A stretch of DNA of 64,000 nucleotides, from assembly GCA_025526935.1 (NCBI GenBank), contig JAHLKD010000047.1, positions 186,001 to 250,000 on the forward strand. The letters run 5' to 3'. The position numbers were made by a program, and so were the translations under genes. Below the pieces are notes generated by a model, which searched no databases, was not told the DNA's origin, and was given only the letters and a program-made list of their open reading frames with translations. Below are positions 1 to 11,227 of this stretch, in pieces (the first letter of the stretch is position 1; each line of letters begins with the position of its first letter). This DNA comes from Cladochytrium replicatum (Eukaryota > Chytridiomycota > Chytridiomycetes > Cladochytriales > Cladochytriaceae).

Positions 1-806
1 TTGCCGTATTATTTGACGCTATAGGCCTCTACCTCGCACACCTCCAATACAAAATCTACGGTCGGACCCGATTTGTCGCGCACGGTGCCTCAATCGCAAC
101 CCGAAAAAGGGTGTTCAATTTCCACCTGTTCATGACTCTCCTAAAGTTGAATGTCTTCTTCAACATAGGAATCCTTGGTCATGTCGCACTGGGTAAGTCC
201 AGCTAAATTGGCCGTCTTTTGTTCTTGCGCTCACAAATTTTAACCGCAGGGATGTATTTTAACTACAGAAAGAGTCAAGGCAGCCCGACTTCCGATTGGT
301 CAACCAACGACCCGGTTTCTTCTACTACATTGGAACTCAAAACACTCATCGTCCCCGTCATCACCTCCGCCATTGCCATAGCACACTACCCCTTCGGCCG
401 TCTCGCAGCACGGACTCCGTCTCGCAGCGTGACCTGGAACTTCCAGGTCCTCGTCGTCGTCTACACCATTCTCCTCGGCAGCATCGCCTGGGATTCTCTA
501 ACCATGGTCATGGCCAGCCGTGAGAGCTCCTCTGCGGAAGCTGCGCCAGTGTCCTCGGCGTCTTCAGCAAACACTACTGCTGCGTATTTGCTGTGGTTCA
601 TTGGGATCCAGGTTGTACTGAACATTGCGACGCTCGTGGTTGCGGGCGTTGCGTTAAAGTTTGCGAGGAGCGGTGTGCCCAATGACGTTATTGTTGGTAA
701 GTGAGCAGTCAATGGACAATGGAATAAAACTGATGATGCATTTCTTCGTGTTTCAGGTCGGACTCGCTCAAGTGTACTGGAGAGAGAACGGACCGAGCTA
801 GACTGA
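1..806 (+). CDS. multi-pass membrane protein, 3' part only
   Basis: The reading frame is already open at base 3, so the 5' end lies outside the window. Exons are <3-192, 250-696 and 757-806, joined by gtaagt..cag and gtaagt..cag introns, and the frame is kept through both to TGA at 804-806. The protein shows at least four or five hydrophobic helices: around NFHLFMTLLKLNVFFNIG, LIVPVITSAIAIAH, FQVLVVVYTILLGSIAW and LLWFIGIQVVLNIATLVV. A Ser/Ala-rich loop lies before the last helix, and a short charged cytosolic tail (RSSVLERERTELD) ends it. I do not recognise the family. The layout suits an orphan chytrid 7TM-type protein, but no catalytic or ligand motif is visible. The call as a real spliced gene is firm; function is unknown. 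Confidence 0.75.
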
Positions 807-1776
807 TCGAAAGCATAGCACACACGCAAGATGTGTGTTATTGGTTTGTTCGCTAGCACTACTTTTGCTAAAGATGATGTTGAAGGACTATTAGACCTAT
901 TTTTCTTCTTGATGGACAACTTTTTTCTGTTTCTTATATTATCGATTTTTGAGCATACTTGCATTAGCGCTTATCTTGATTTTGGTCTCGCTTCTGCTCT
1001 TATCGGTTAAGATTTTCTTGGCGCTGTATATTGTCCCTTTTTTGGTAGCACGGTTTGTTTGTAGCTCAGTTGTTTATAGCAAGTTGCTTGATAAAGTTGT
1101 TGGAAGACCTACCTGGCCCTGCGTGTGTGCACGTTGCGGAAGCAGTGCTCCAGAGAAGATAGGCTCAGAAAAGGAAAAGAAGCTTCGAGATTGGTTGTCA
1201 TTGGATTGTGATGATGAATTCTTCTATTTTGCGCTCGACGCATTTGAACTTCTATTTGTTGTTCATTGTTGCAAAGACAGTTCCAAAAGCAGCTGTGCAA
1301 ATCGTATGCTTGCAACTCGACCACCAGCCAAAGAAAGGTCACCACTGCTGCCCACGATACCCTCCATATTGCTTCTGTCTGCTTTTGAACTCTTTCAACC
1401 AAGTAGTCTGCTCAGCAAGACCCGCCTCGGACCTGAGTTGCCCGCTTTCCCATGCTACCCTCCTACCCGAACTGGCTCCCCACCACGGACGCCCGTGTGG
1501 AGGAGCATATGGTGTATGCTTTGCTGGCAAACTATATGGATGAAAGCCATCTCGCGGTAATAGTGGGTCGGTATGAGGCGGAAAGCTCTTCGAAGGTACA
1601 ACAGGATGTCGATGGACACCGGTCATGAGGTATGATTGTTCGAGGGCGAGCATGGGATCATGATTTGACGGTGGTGGCGGCAGCCGAGTGTGCAACGTTC
1701 CCGTTCCACCAACTCTACCATAATCCCGCCTTGAGAGGCAAGATCAGTTTTGTGAGGATCGGCTGATCTAATAGCT
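807..1776. other. intergenic region with one short unexplained ORF
   Basis: This lies between two gene 3' ends (convergent). A 59-codon ORF at 1452-1628 (+), beginning MLPSYPNWLPTTDARVEEH, has protein-like composition but no recognised domain and no clear partners. A longer open frame at 949-1560 is leucine-rich by chance and lacks coding character. Both may be untranslated sequence or remnants. Confidence 0.3.
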
Positions 1777-4700
1777 TTACCGGTGCAATCCGGCCCGTGA
1801 ATGCTGTAGAGATTGAAACGTCTGTTTCAGTTCCATTTCTATTGCATCCATTTCTTTGCTCTTGCTAGTTATCGGAGTAGCCGCGAACGGTGCTGTTGTA
1901 GTGGTTCTGTCTTCCCTGTACAGCATTCCTTGATCGCGATATCCAGAGCTCTCTCCACTCCTATCGCGAAGGTCTGGGTCCGCATTCGTGTTGAGAGGGC
2001 TGAGAGCCGTTCCCGAATTCGCCGAGTTCGGTGCTTCCTCCTTAAATCTACTTTTCAGAACAAGAGGAAATTGCAGAACAGTATGGTAACCTCATTATAT
2101 CCAGCCATTTGAGTTCTTCGAACAATTTCCTTCTTCTCTGCGAGAACCTTTTCTTGTTTCAAGGCTCGCCGCCTTGCTTCCGTGATCCTATCGTACTCTC
2201 TTTTAAGCAACCATGCAATGTCGTTCTCCGCATCTCCGATGGACTTGCTTCTTTTCCTAAAACCATCATCACTTAGCAATCGAGTTCTGACAAGTGCGTT
2301 GTCACAAATCTCACTTTATCATTAAGCCGTGGTGATCCAGAGCAGATTCAAACAGCGAAGTCTCGTCGGAATGAGCATCACGGTCTTTCCGTCGGCCTCT
2401 CAGGCCTCCCGACGAATAGATATCTTTAATAGTGTCAATGAACGGGAAATGACAGTATTTGTGGAGCTCACCGGGCAAAATGTTCCATGGATCATCATCC
2501 AGTGAGTGCCTATTTGTGCGTCTTCGATTTAGCCTGTTGAAATCCCATCGGACTCCGTACTTTGTTTCAGGGTCTAAGCTTTCTGCGATCGAATCGTCGT
2601 CCAAGCCATCGTTCAAAACACTATCGTCATCACCGTCAAGATTGTCCAGGTGAACCTTCAGGTTCGCTTTCTTGCCTTTGCACTGGCCCCGGACCATCTC
2701 CAATTCGACTAGCCGTGCAGCTTCCTCCGCAGCCTCGTCTTCCACTTCTGCATCCCCAGCAATGTCTCCTCCAGACTCCATACCTTTCGAAAACCCTTGG
2801 ATCCTCGCTCTCTTGAGCGCCGCGTCTCTCTGCACCTTCTTAAGTGCCGCAACTTCATCAACCACTTCCCTACGAAGCCGCTCGATCTCCCTCATCTCCT
2901 TATCAACCGTCTCACGTTCCTCCACGGCTCTCTTGCTCAAAAGCTCCACCTCCATTCTCTCCCGCTCCATTTCGGTCTTGAGGTCACTGATCCTTCCACG
3001 AGTCGCGGTGATGTCACGCTCGGCCTTGTCCAGTGCGCTCCGCTGAGCCGCGAGCTCGCGTCGCCGTTCCTCGAGATCCCGCTCTTCCTCTTCCGCTGCC
3101 TCTCGATCGCGCGCAATCTTTTTGGCTCGGGATTCTGCCATGTACGTTGAAAATGCGCTTTCTAATCGGCCCGACTTTGCTTCCAGTTCCAGCTTCCGCT
3201 TTGTTAGCCGTTTCTCAAGGTTGTCCAGTTCTAATTCTTCGAGGGCAAGCTTTACCGTCCGCTGCTCGACGCCTGAATCTGCAGGCGGTTGCCCAAGTTC
3301 GGTATTATCGGAAGTGACATTCTTCTTAAGAGCATCAATTTGACCTGCACCCTCAGCTTCAATTTTGGCGATTTCGGCTGTGATCCGGGATTTAGCAGCC
3401 GCGATTTTGTTCTCGCCATCCTCTTTCAGTCGCGATAGCTCACTGTCTATGCTGTCTTCGATCTCGCTCTTCGCTATGGCCAGTTGATTTGCAATGCTGT
3501 CCCGTTTCTGTTGTATTTCAGCCTCGTATTTTTCTTCAGCGTCATCCACGCGCTTCATCGCTGATATTCTGTAATCCGCAATTCGCCTCTCCGCATCTGC
3601 AGTCAGCTGCTTACGTTCGTCCGCTTCCCGTGCCTCAAATTGAGCGCGGAGTATGGCCACTCGCTCCTCCAGTTTTGTCTTCTCCTCCTTCTCGGCGTCC
3701 TTCTGCAATTCAGCAAAATTTGCCCTCATTTTATCCAACGATCGCTGATGCGACGCTTGTGCCTCCTCTTTTGCGTTCCGCAGTTCCTCTGCACATTTCC
3801 GTTTAATGTCCTCCACTTCCTTCTGAACCTTTTCTGACTCAGCCCATTTGATTTCTTCCATATTCGTGAAGTTCATCCTCATCGATTCCATGTCCACATA
3901 CTCCTTTTCTAGTTGATGTTTCGAGTGCTCTTTCAGCTCTGTGATCTGCTTCTCTAGCAGTTCCCGCTGCTCCCTCTTTGCTGCTGAGAGTTTAGCGTCG
4001 TACTCCGTGTTCAGTTCTCTCTTGGCTTTCTCAAGCGCGTCTTGCGCTTCTTTCCTAACTTTCTCAAGCTCGGCCTCGGTCTTTTTAGCTGCAGCCTCGA
4101 TCTCCTTCTTCACCCTTTCCTCTTCCCTCTTCAAATCATCCAACCTTTTCGTGTGCTCTTGGGCAAGCTCGTCTGTCTCCTTCTTCTGCTCCTCTAGCCG
4201 TTTCATGTTGTCCTTCTGTTCTGCTTCCGCGGCTGCAAGCATCTCCTGCGCCTTCTTCCGCTGCTCCTCCGCTTTCTCCCGAGCCTCTTTGGCATCCTTT
4301 TCCGCCTTTGCGATCTCGTCGTCTAGTTTCTTCCTCAGTTCACGCAGCTTGTTCTCATGCTCCAACCGAAGCGCCGCCAGCTCCTTCTCGTACTGTCCAT
4401 TTTTCTGTTGCACGAGCGCGGTGTCGTCACTTGATGTGATGAAGATGCCGGTTGTCGATTTCTGCGGTTGAACAGGGACGGGTTTGATCTGCGTGTTTTC
4501 GGTTTTCAGCGGCCCGCTCGCCCGGCCCAGTAGGCCGAAATCGGACTTTCGCCGTGCACCACGAGCGTCGTCATCCTCATCGCTCAACGCATCGTCCTCC
4601 TCTTCTATCTCCTCCTCACTGATATCGCTCACTTCAAAATCATCGTCCCCATCTATCGTCTTCATCACCTTTTGCTTTAACGCTGCAAACGGCCGCCAGT

Positions 4701-5558
4701 TGATCAGTCTTCCAATACACACCACGCGTACTTGCTCACCAGCAGCACCAGATTTCTGATCCTTCCAATTGATCTCATCATCGCTTTCAGTCACCTCGTG
4801 TTTCAGCGGACTCCCGGTTCCCAGCTTCGATTTCGATCCAACAGCAAGCGAACCGCTACTTGCACTGGTGATGGTCTGCAGCGGTTGCTTTCCGATAGGC
4901 GCTAGCGGCGCAAGTTGGGGTTTCACTTGATGCAATGTCGTGGATGTATTTGTTGCTGGTGCGCTTTTTAGTTCCCGTTGCTATTGTCAAAGATCAGTGT
5001 GCGCTTCACATCATCGGTCAATCATGGAAGTCAACACACCGATTTTTTCTGCAGTTGTGCAGAGCCTCCTTCCCCAGGCTTCCCTTTCGCCTTTTCTCTC
5101 TCGTAAAGCTTTCGATAATGTTCGTCACACGGATGGTCCCATATGCTTTCCCCAGTCTTAAAATTAAAGTAATACACGTTGTTGTCTTCAGTCTGGCTGC
5201 AGAAATATTTCTTTGGTTTTAGCATATCTCGCCATCAGTTTCTTTCGGATGCGTACCAAGGTTTCCAATCTTCGGGTAAAGGTGCTTTGAGGGATTCCCG
5301 TGCGATCCATAGAAGGTGTTTCTCGTTTTCCGTGTCCATTCCCAGAAACTTTGCATATTCGATTACCTCTATGAAGGGTTCATATGAGATACGTTTGATA
5401 TTGGATGTGATGTTGATCAAAGGCAGTACCGTCTTCGGAAGGATCGTAGTCTTCGTCGAATTCTTCTTCCTAGTGATTGATTAACATTCATTTTGATGCA
5501 CTGAATAGTTCTCATCCGTAGTCGAGATTACCAGAACAATGCTCTTGCTCTTGGCCAT
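1777..5558 (-). CDS. CEP164: CEP164-like centriole distal-appendage / basal-body protein
   Basis: This is the orthologue of centrosomal protein 164, which docks the mother centriole to the membrane when a flagellum forms. Exons are 5558-5532, 5469-5430, 5368-5257, 5196-5040, 4980-2315, 2286-2091 and 2040-1777. They give about 1,153 aa, close to but shorter than the animal protein. The N-terminus reads EEEFDEDYDPSEDEVIEYAK, then a conserved helical block ending APLPEDWKPC, then a WW domain with YYFNFKTGESIWDHPCDEHY, the CEP164 signature. After an acidic low-complexity stretch come roughly 600 residues of charged coiled coil. The 5' exons fix the start at 5558 (MAKSKSIVL). The junction near 2287-2314 is uncertain: either a 28-base intron, or a 67-base intron starting at 2353 (gtttga). 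Both keep the same downstream frame. The 2041-2090 intron has an unusual gttacc donor. Identity is firm; the C-terminal splicing is less so. Confidence 0.88.
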
Positions 5559-6806
5559 GTTGTAGAGGTCTGAAGTCTAAAGTCTGGACCCAGACGCGTA
5601 ACAAGCCACCGCAGCAGCTTGTCCAGTCAAAGAGAATGAGTGGAGAGAACAGAACAGAACAGTGTCCTTCGCGACGCCCTTTGCAAGAGCACTGATCAAC
5701 GGAAAAGAAAGGATCATATCTGATTTCCTAATCATTTTGCAAAATGTGTATTCAAAATGCAATCAGAGTTGGCAACTTTTTTGTGGTAAAACAACGCTTC
5801 TGTGGGCTTCAAATGCACACCAGAATCACAAAATGGCTGGCCAGACCAACCACCAGCTCTATTTTTAAAAAAGCGTGTTCCTTGCTTCTTGCGATGGGAA
5901 GCAAAAACTGATGAATAGTGTTGTGAATCAGTGTTGTAGGTAGGGAACACTGCGTTACTTTGTTGTTCAGTAGGTCGATCCTGAGACTCATACACCCCAT
6001 TCAACCATCGAGCGCACCTTTTATACAGATGCGGCTTGATTACTGAACTACTGTTCCCAGTATGCAAATATTACTCTGATTGTTAAATATTGCTTCAATC
6101 ACACAATGGATTCTTTGTTCCTAATTGACAACAAAGAATACACTTGCATACGCGTAATGCATGCAATATTACCATATGTAACTCATAGAAAACACATAAA
6201 CGATTGGGGAGCTCGTGGATGCGTGAGGGGGAGGCTGGTACAAGAAAGCAAAGGAGCGCATGCAGAATAAGATTCAGCAGCTGACAGCGGCTAAGGGTAG
6301 TGTGCGTACGTCAATGAATTGTTCCACGGAGAATATCAAATCTTCGTTGAAGGAAGCAGAGCTGCAGTTTCTAGTGGAAGGGCAGGGGACAGCAATCGAA
6401 GCAATACAGTTGAAGGAGCATGTCGGGGTGAGAAAGATGGGCAAGGTATAGCTTGGGAAGATGTTCAGCAAACGGGATCTGTGGGGAAGTTTCGGTGGCG
6501 TTTCTGCTTTTTGCTTTTTTTCCAGCTGCTTTTCCCCCTCGAAGTCGCTGCTTTGTAAAGATTCCCATTCGACTCACCTTTCCGACAGCGTGTCGCTGAT
6601 TTCTCTCGTGAAAACACGGAGATGCCATAACAGGCAGGTGGTACCCCACGGCCATGTGATCGGAGATGTGGCTGATTACGTCACTGCAGCCACACCTTCA
6701 GCCACACAGCCATGACCTCATTCTCTGTTTAATAAGCTGCATTGCCCCTCACGCACACACTCAATAGCCGTCCCAGTACAGCATACGAGAACTCCTCCAC
6801 TGAAAC
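5559..6806. other. intergenic region between divergent CEP164 and thiolase genes
   Basis: About 1.25 kb holding the upstream regions of both neighbours. It is AT-rich in the middle (about 5,700-6,200). A stop-free stretch at 6231-6451 (+) would encode a charged, possibly coiled-coil piece (YKKAKERMQNKIQQL and on). It has no start-to-stop gene structure that I can defend and may be a gene remnant. Confidence 0.35.
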
Positions 6807-8296
6807 ATGTCCCAGCGTATCGCACAGGTCTCGTCGCACCTATCTGGTAATCTATCAATTCTCATATCAAGTGCATGCTTGCTCTGGATCTCTGATGATA
6901 ACGTTCATTATAAACAGGATCTAACTCCCGCATTGGGGTCAAGTCCCCCGATGACATCGTGATCGTTTCCGCTGTTCGCACTGCAATCACCCGTGCCCGC
7001 CGTGGTCCTTTCAAGGACACCACTCCCGATGCCCTCCTTGCCGCTGTTTTGAAGGGTGTTGTTGACCGAGTCAAGCTTGACCCCAAGCTTGTTGAGGACA
7101 TCCAGGTCGGCAATGTCTTGCCCCCTGGTGGTGGAGCTACCGCTGCCCGCATGGCTCAGCTCTACGCTGGGTAAGTCCGTGAATTAATAGGAAATGAATT
7201 TGTACATTTACCTCTGTGTTTGATCATTAGATTCCCCGATACTTCCTCCATCTCCACAGTCAACCGCCAGTGCTCATCTGGGCTCCAGGCAGTTCATTAC
7301 ATCGCCTCCTCCATCCAAAACGGCACCATCGACATCGGTATCGGCGCTGGTGTGGAGTCCATGACGGCCAACTACGGCTCGGCGTCTCTTCCCAATGTTG
7401 ACCCTGCCATTGGTGACTTTGGCCCCTCCAACGACTGCTTGCTTCCCATGGGGTAAACGAACAAATTTTGATCCTTTAACAGCGATTTGTTGACATTGTT
7501 TTTGTTCAGTATCACATCCGAGAACGTTGCCAAACAATTCGGCGTTTCGCGTCAGAAGCAGGATGCCTTCTCTGCTTTGAGCCACCAGAGGGCCTCGGCC
7601 GCATGGAAGAACGGTCTCTTCAACGAGGAGGTCATCCCAGTCGAAGTTACCATCGCTGACAAGGATGGAAACGAGAAGAAGGTTGTTGTCCGACAAGACG
7701 ATGGAATGCGCCCCGAGACCACCCCTGAGAGCTTGGCCAAGCTCAAACCTGCTTTCTCTGACGACGGAACCACCACCGCTGGTAACGCATCGCAGGTTTC
7801 CGACGGTGCTGCAGCTGTCCTGCTCATGAAAAGGAGCAAGGCAAATGAGCTTAAGCTCCCGATCTTGGCCAAGTTTGTCGCTTTTGCAACTGCTGGTGTG
7901 CCTCCGTCCGTCATGGGTATCGGCCCAGCCTTTGCCATCCCCAAGGTCCTTGCCAAGACCGGCCTTAAGATCAGCGACGTTGACGTTTACGAGGTAACCA
8001 TGAGCAGGAGAGCCATTTTTCGTTGCGAGTCTTAACTAGAACGGATGGCATAGATCAACGAAGCTTTCGCTTCCCAGGCTGTCTACTGTGTCGAGAAGCT
8101 CGGTATCCCGCTTGAGAAGGTGAACCCCAAGGGTGGTGCCATTGCCATTGGTCACCCTCTTGGCTGCACCGGTGCCCGCCAGATCGCCACCCTGTTGCCT
8201 GAGCTCAAGCGTACCGGCAAGCGCGTCGGAGTTACATCCATGTGCATTGGTTCGGGTATGGGTGCCGCTGCCGTCATTGAGAACGAGCAGTTGTAA
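6807..8296 (+). CDS. POT1: peroxisomal 3-ketoacyl-CoA thiolase
   Basis: This enzyme cleaves 3-ketoacyl-CoA with CoA in the last step of peroxisomal fatty-acid beta-oxidation. Exons are 6807-6846, 6918-7170, 7231-7452, 7510-7993 and 8054-8296 (413 aa, usual length). The N-terminus holds a textbook PTS2 import signal, RIAQVSSHL at residues 4-12, matching (R/K)(L/V/I)x5(H/Q)(L/A), so the protein is expected in peroxisomes via PEX7. The acylated cysteine lies in NRQCSSGLQA. The second active-site set is GHPLGCTGARQ (His) and CIGSGMG (Cys). The NEAFA motif marks the catalytic pocket. The frame closes at TAA 8294-8296. Its start was chosen because the PTS2 lies directly after it and a short first exon is typical here. 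Orthology to yeast Pot1 / animal ACAA1 is clear from the motif order. Confidence 0.95.
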
Positions 8297-8449
8297 GATG
8301 ATGTACTTTTTGGCGAGTTTTCGCTTGCATTGGAGAACTTGAGGACAGATGCAATACCCATTGTCCCATTTATTTTATTGGCTTAAAAAATAACGGTCTG
8401 GCTCTGCTCTAGTTCAGAACGGGACGCAATCCGTGGCAATTTTGCTTAG

Positions 8450-9548
8450 TTATGCCAGTGTGTAGCCGTTTTGCACTGGAAGACTTCCGACGATAACCAT
8501 GCGTCCATTATTGGTAGTAAGCAGAACGGGTGGCGATTCATCCACAGGAACCCCACTCTCGGTTGCTAGGCATCGAAGTTTCTCGTTGTCCTCAAATGGA
8601 ACAACCTTTCCATCATCCGGATTCTCCTCAGTGACATCAGCGTATCCAGGATTGGTCCATGCAAGCGACATTCTCCCCAATAGAGCCGAAACATTCACAT
8701 CCTTGTGAACTCTGATAATCGCTCTCCGTCGACTCGCCTGTTCATTTCCAAAATCAACTCCCACACGCACAGTCTTGTGTTCCTCTCCCGATTCCACAGT
8801 AGCTTCCACTTCGACCACAGTCCCCATTTCCAGCTCCACCTGTGCAAACTCGTCCCACGCAAGATCCCTCTCCACGTTCCCAACGACCTCCCCATCGTCA
8901 CCCAGCCCCGCAATCCCAATCCTCAACCCACTTACGACCTCCCCGGCCCCCGAGATCCACTCCGGCGTCACGACGACCGTCGACAACCTCTTGGTCTCAT
9001 AGTCTCCATTGGGAACCTGCACGCCCGTCACAAGCGCGTGCGAGCGGACTTTTCCGATCTGTTTTGAGGGGAAGTTGACTACGGTGCAGATATGGAGCGA
9101 GACGAGACGGGATGGGTCGGGATGCTGGGATGTGAGTTGGGCTGAGGATATGTAGAACTGAGACGGGGGTGGACCAGGTGATTTCTTCTTGGAGGCAGAT
9201 GAGGGTTGTGAGATTGTGGAGCGATGGGTGGCGAGGAGGGGTTCACCGACGTCCAGCTGAAAGGCAATGTAAATGGATGAGACTCTCTGGCTTTGGGCTC
9301 TTTTGCGATTGAGCAGGTAGAGAATTACCTCGAGGAGGTAGGCAGGAACTTTTGCGCTCTGGTTCACCACCGCGGAAACGATCCTTCCTTGTTTGAAATT
9401 GTGAGTTGCGATAAGGACGATAACATGGAGCCATCATAGGGTACCGGTGATCAAGACCACGCGCAGAAAGCGGGAGAGCGAGACTGGCGTTGCGACGGAC
9501 ATCGAAACGAATCGTCCAGTTGAGATCAGCACAATTTTGGGGGAGCAT
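8450..9548 (-). CDS. CsaA/EMAPII-like tRNA-binding-fold protein
   Basis: Likely exons are 9548-9445, 9383-9329 and 9256-8450 (321 aa). The first splice is less certain than the second. The central part matches the OB-fold tRNA-binding domain of CsaA and EMAPII proteins: RIVSAVVNQSAKVPAYLLEL, then SSAQLTS, then VVNFPSKQIGKVRSHALVTG. This last motif resembles the VVNFPPRQI..SEVLVLG core of bacterial CsaA. An insert rich in Ser/Pro/Lys splits the domain. About 150 further C-terminal residues contain beta-rich, acidic sequence that I do not recognise. Within the family this fold binds tRNA or structured RNA; the substrate here is unknown. The 72-base intron at 9257-9328 has no in-frame stop, so retention would give a slightly longer protein. 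The gene is divergent from the sideroflexin gene. Confidence 0.72.
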
Positions 9549-9607
9549 TCGTGCTTAAGACGGTTGGTGCGGTGGCACAGTCTTTCCGTTTGGGACACGG
9601 ATCAACA
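9549..9607. promoter_or_regulatory. 59-base shared 5' region of a divergent gene pair
   Basis: The ATG of the tRNA-binding-fold protein (9548, minus) and the ATG of the sideroflexin (9608, plus) are separated by only 59 bases. The two 5' leaders must therefore be very short or overlap, and any core promoter must be shared or lie inside coding sequence. No TATA-like box was seen. Confidence 0.5.
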
Positions 9608-11093
9608 ATGGGGGACGGGGACGAGAAGCTGGTAGTTGACATTGGTATTATTGGGAAAGAGGGAAAGTGGTATCACACTGAAAAGAGTACATAGCAAAAC
9701 CGAGATACGACCAGAGCACCTACTGGGGAAGACTCAAGCATTTCTCGGAAGTGACAGATCCTAGGTGTGCAATGGAGATACTTCTCCAAAAAAGTGCCAT
9801 TAACCGTTTTTTGAAGGAACTTGATCGCGACCGAGCGACAACTTCAGGATGCAAAAGCGTTGGTCGAGGATTACACTGCTGGCCGAGTTGCCCTCAAAAC
9901 GTCTGAAGAGGAGCGCTTGTGGAGGGCCAAAAAATGTATGCATCAGAGCGCAGTCAAATTCATCTCTAACGGAGTGTACCCTTGGTTGCAGTGGTTGACT
10001 CGACGTTTCACCCCGACACGGGTGAGAAGATTGTGTTCCCATTTCGCATGGCGTGCTTCGTTCCTACGAACGTGTTGATTGTCGCTGGAATGTTGCAGCC
10101 AAACCCCTCGGTGAGCACGAAACAATTGAATCGAGCCCTTCGAAGCGTTGACATCTCCGTCTCCCTAATATCCAGATCGCCGGGATCGTGCTCTGGCAAT
10201 GGATCAACCAGAGCGTCAACGTGGTAAGTCTTTTACTGCTATTCCTTCCCGTCGGCGGTATATATATTCATCTTTTTCCAAAGGCATTCAATTATTTCAA
10301 TGCCAACAAAACCACCAAAATGGATTACACGGAAACAGCGAGTAATGATTCGCTGTGTATCGTTTCCGCTTGGCTCACTGATTTGTAGCGGCATATGGTA
10401 CCGCTGTCGCTTCGTCGTGCACAATCGCGGTCGGCCTCAACGAATGGCTTAAGCGGTCGTCCGGAAAGATCAACCCCTCGACGTTTGCTTTGCTTTCACG
10501 CGCGGTGCCATTCACCGCTGTTGCAGCTGCAGGAACTTTAAACGTGTTTTTGATGCGACAGAAAGAGCTCAAGTAGGGCCAATGTTCTATATATTTCTCT
10601 TACACCAACGCGATTTATTCAGGGACGGAATCGACGTTTTTGGACCTGATGGTGTGGTGTACGGGAAATCACAGACGGCCGGGATGACTGCCATTTCACA
10701 GGTTCGCCACCAACTTATGCATGTCTGTTGTTTACGTGTATATGTTTCAAGGTCGCAATATCTCGTGTCACAACCGCTTTCCCTGCAGTGTTTCTTCCAG
10801 GTATCATTATGACGCAACTTGAGCGAACCGCATGGATGCAACGGAACCCACGTCTCGGGATCCCGATCAACCTCTGTGAGTGTCTGAAAGGTTTTTCGCA
10901 AGTTCGATGCGAATACTAGAATTTTCTTCCAGTGACGATAGCGGGATCGTTGATGGCGGCTCTTCCATGCTCTGTCGCCTTGTTTCCACAGAAGGCGAGC
11001 GCGTCCGTGTCCAAGCTTGAGCCACGCTTCCAAGGATTGGTCGATAAAGATGGAAAGAAAGTAGAAACTCTTTTCTTCAATCGTGGCCTGTGA
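9608..11093 (+). CDS. sideroflexin (mitochondrial amino-acid carrier)
   Basis: Sideroflexins are multi-pass inner-membrane proteins; animal SFXN1 imports serine into mitochondria for one-carbon metabolism. Ten exons: 9608-9644, 9695-9764, 9817-9935, 9992-10110, 10176-10223, 10284-10341, 10389-10572, 10623-10701, 10752-10875 and 10933-11093 (332 aa, the family length). Conserved blocks are all present: DIAKPRYDQSTYWGRLKHF, VTDPRNLIATERQL, FHPDTGEK, LWQWINQS, TAYGTAVASS, VPFTAVAAAGTLNVFLMRQ, ELKDGIDV and the C-terminal SVALFPQ. The first exon was placed by its donor at 9645, because only this keeps the family N-terminus in frame. All ten exons fit consecutive phases. Function is inferred from the family; the substrate is not visible in the sequence. 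Confidence 0.93.
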
Positions 11094-11227
11094 TTTTCTT
11101 TTGATATTGAGTTAATCGCAACACTTTCTCTAGAATTTAAGAAAGGAAATTTTCCAGCTGTGATTGGTGCCGTTGATTTCTCTCAGTATCTCGATGATCT
11201 GGTGGCTTGACGTCATCCTAACTCCAA

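Noticed and set aside
949-1560. 203-codon ORF with a Leu-rich start
   Set aside because: Begins at a non-ATG codon in some readings, has no conserved block and unusual composition; probably chance.
3941-4471. Long Ser-rich plus-strand ORF opposite CEP164
   Set aside because: It is the antisense shadow of the Glu/Lys-rich coiled coil (GAG/AAG codons read backwards give Ser/Phe/Leu); no independent signals.
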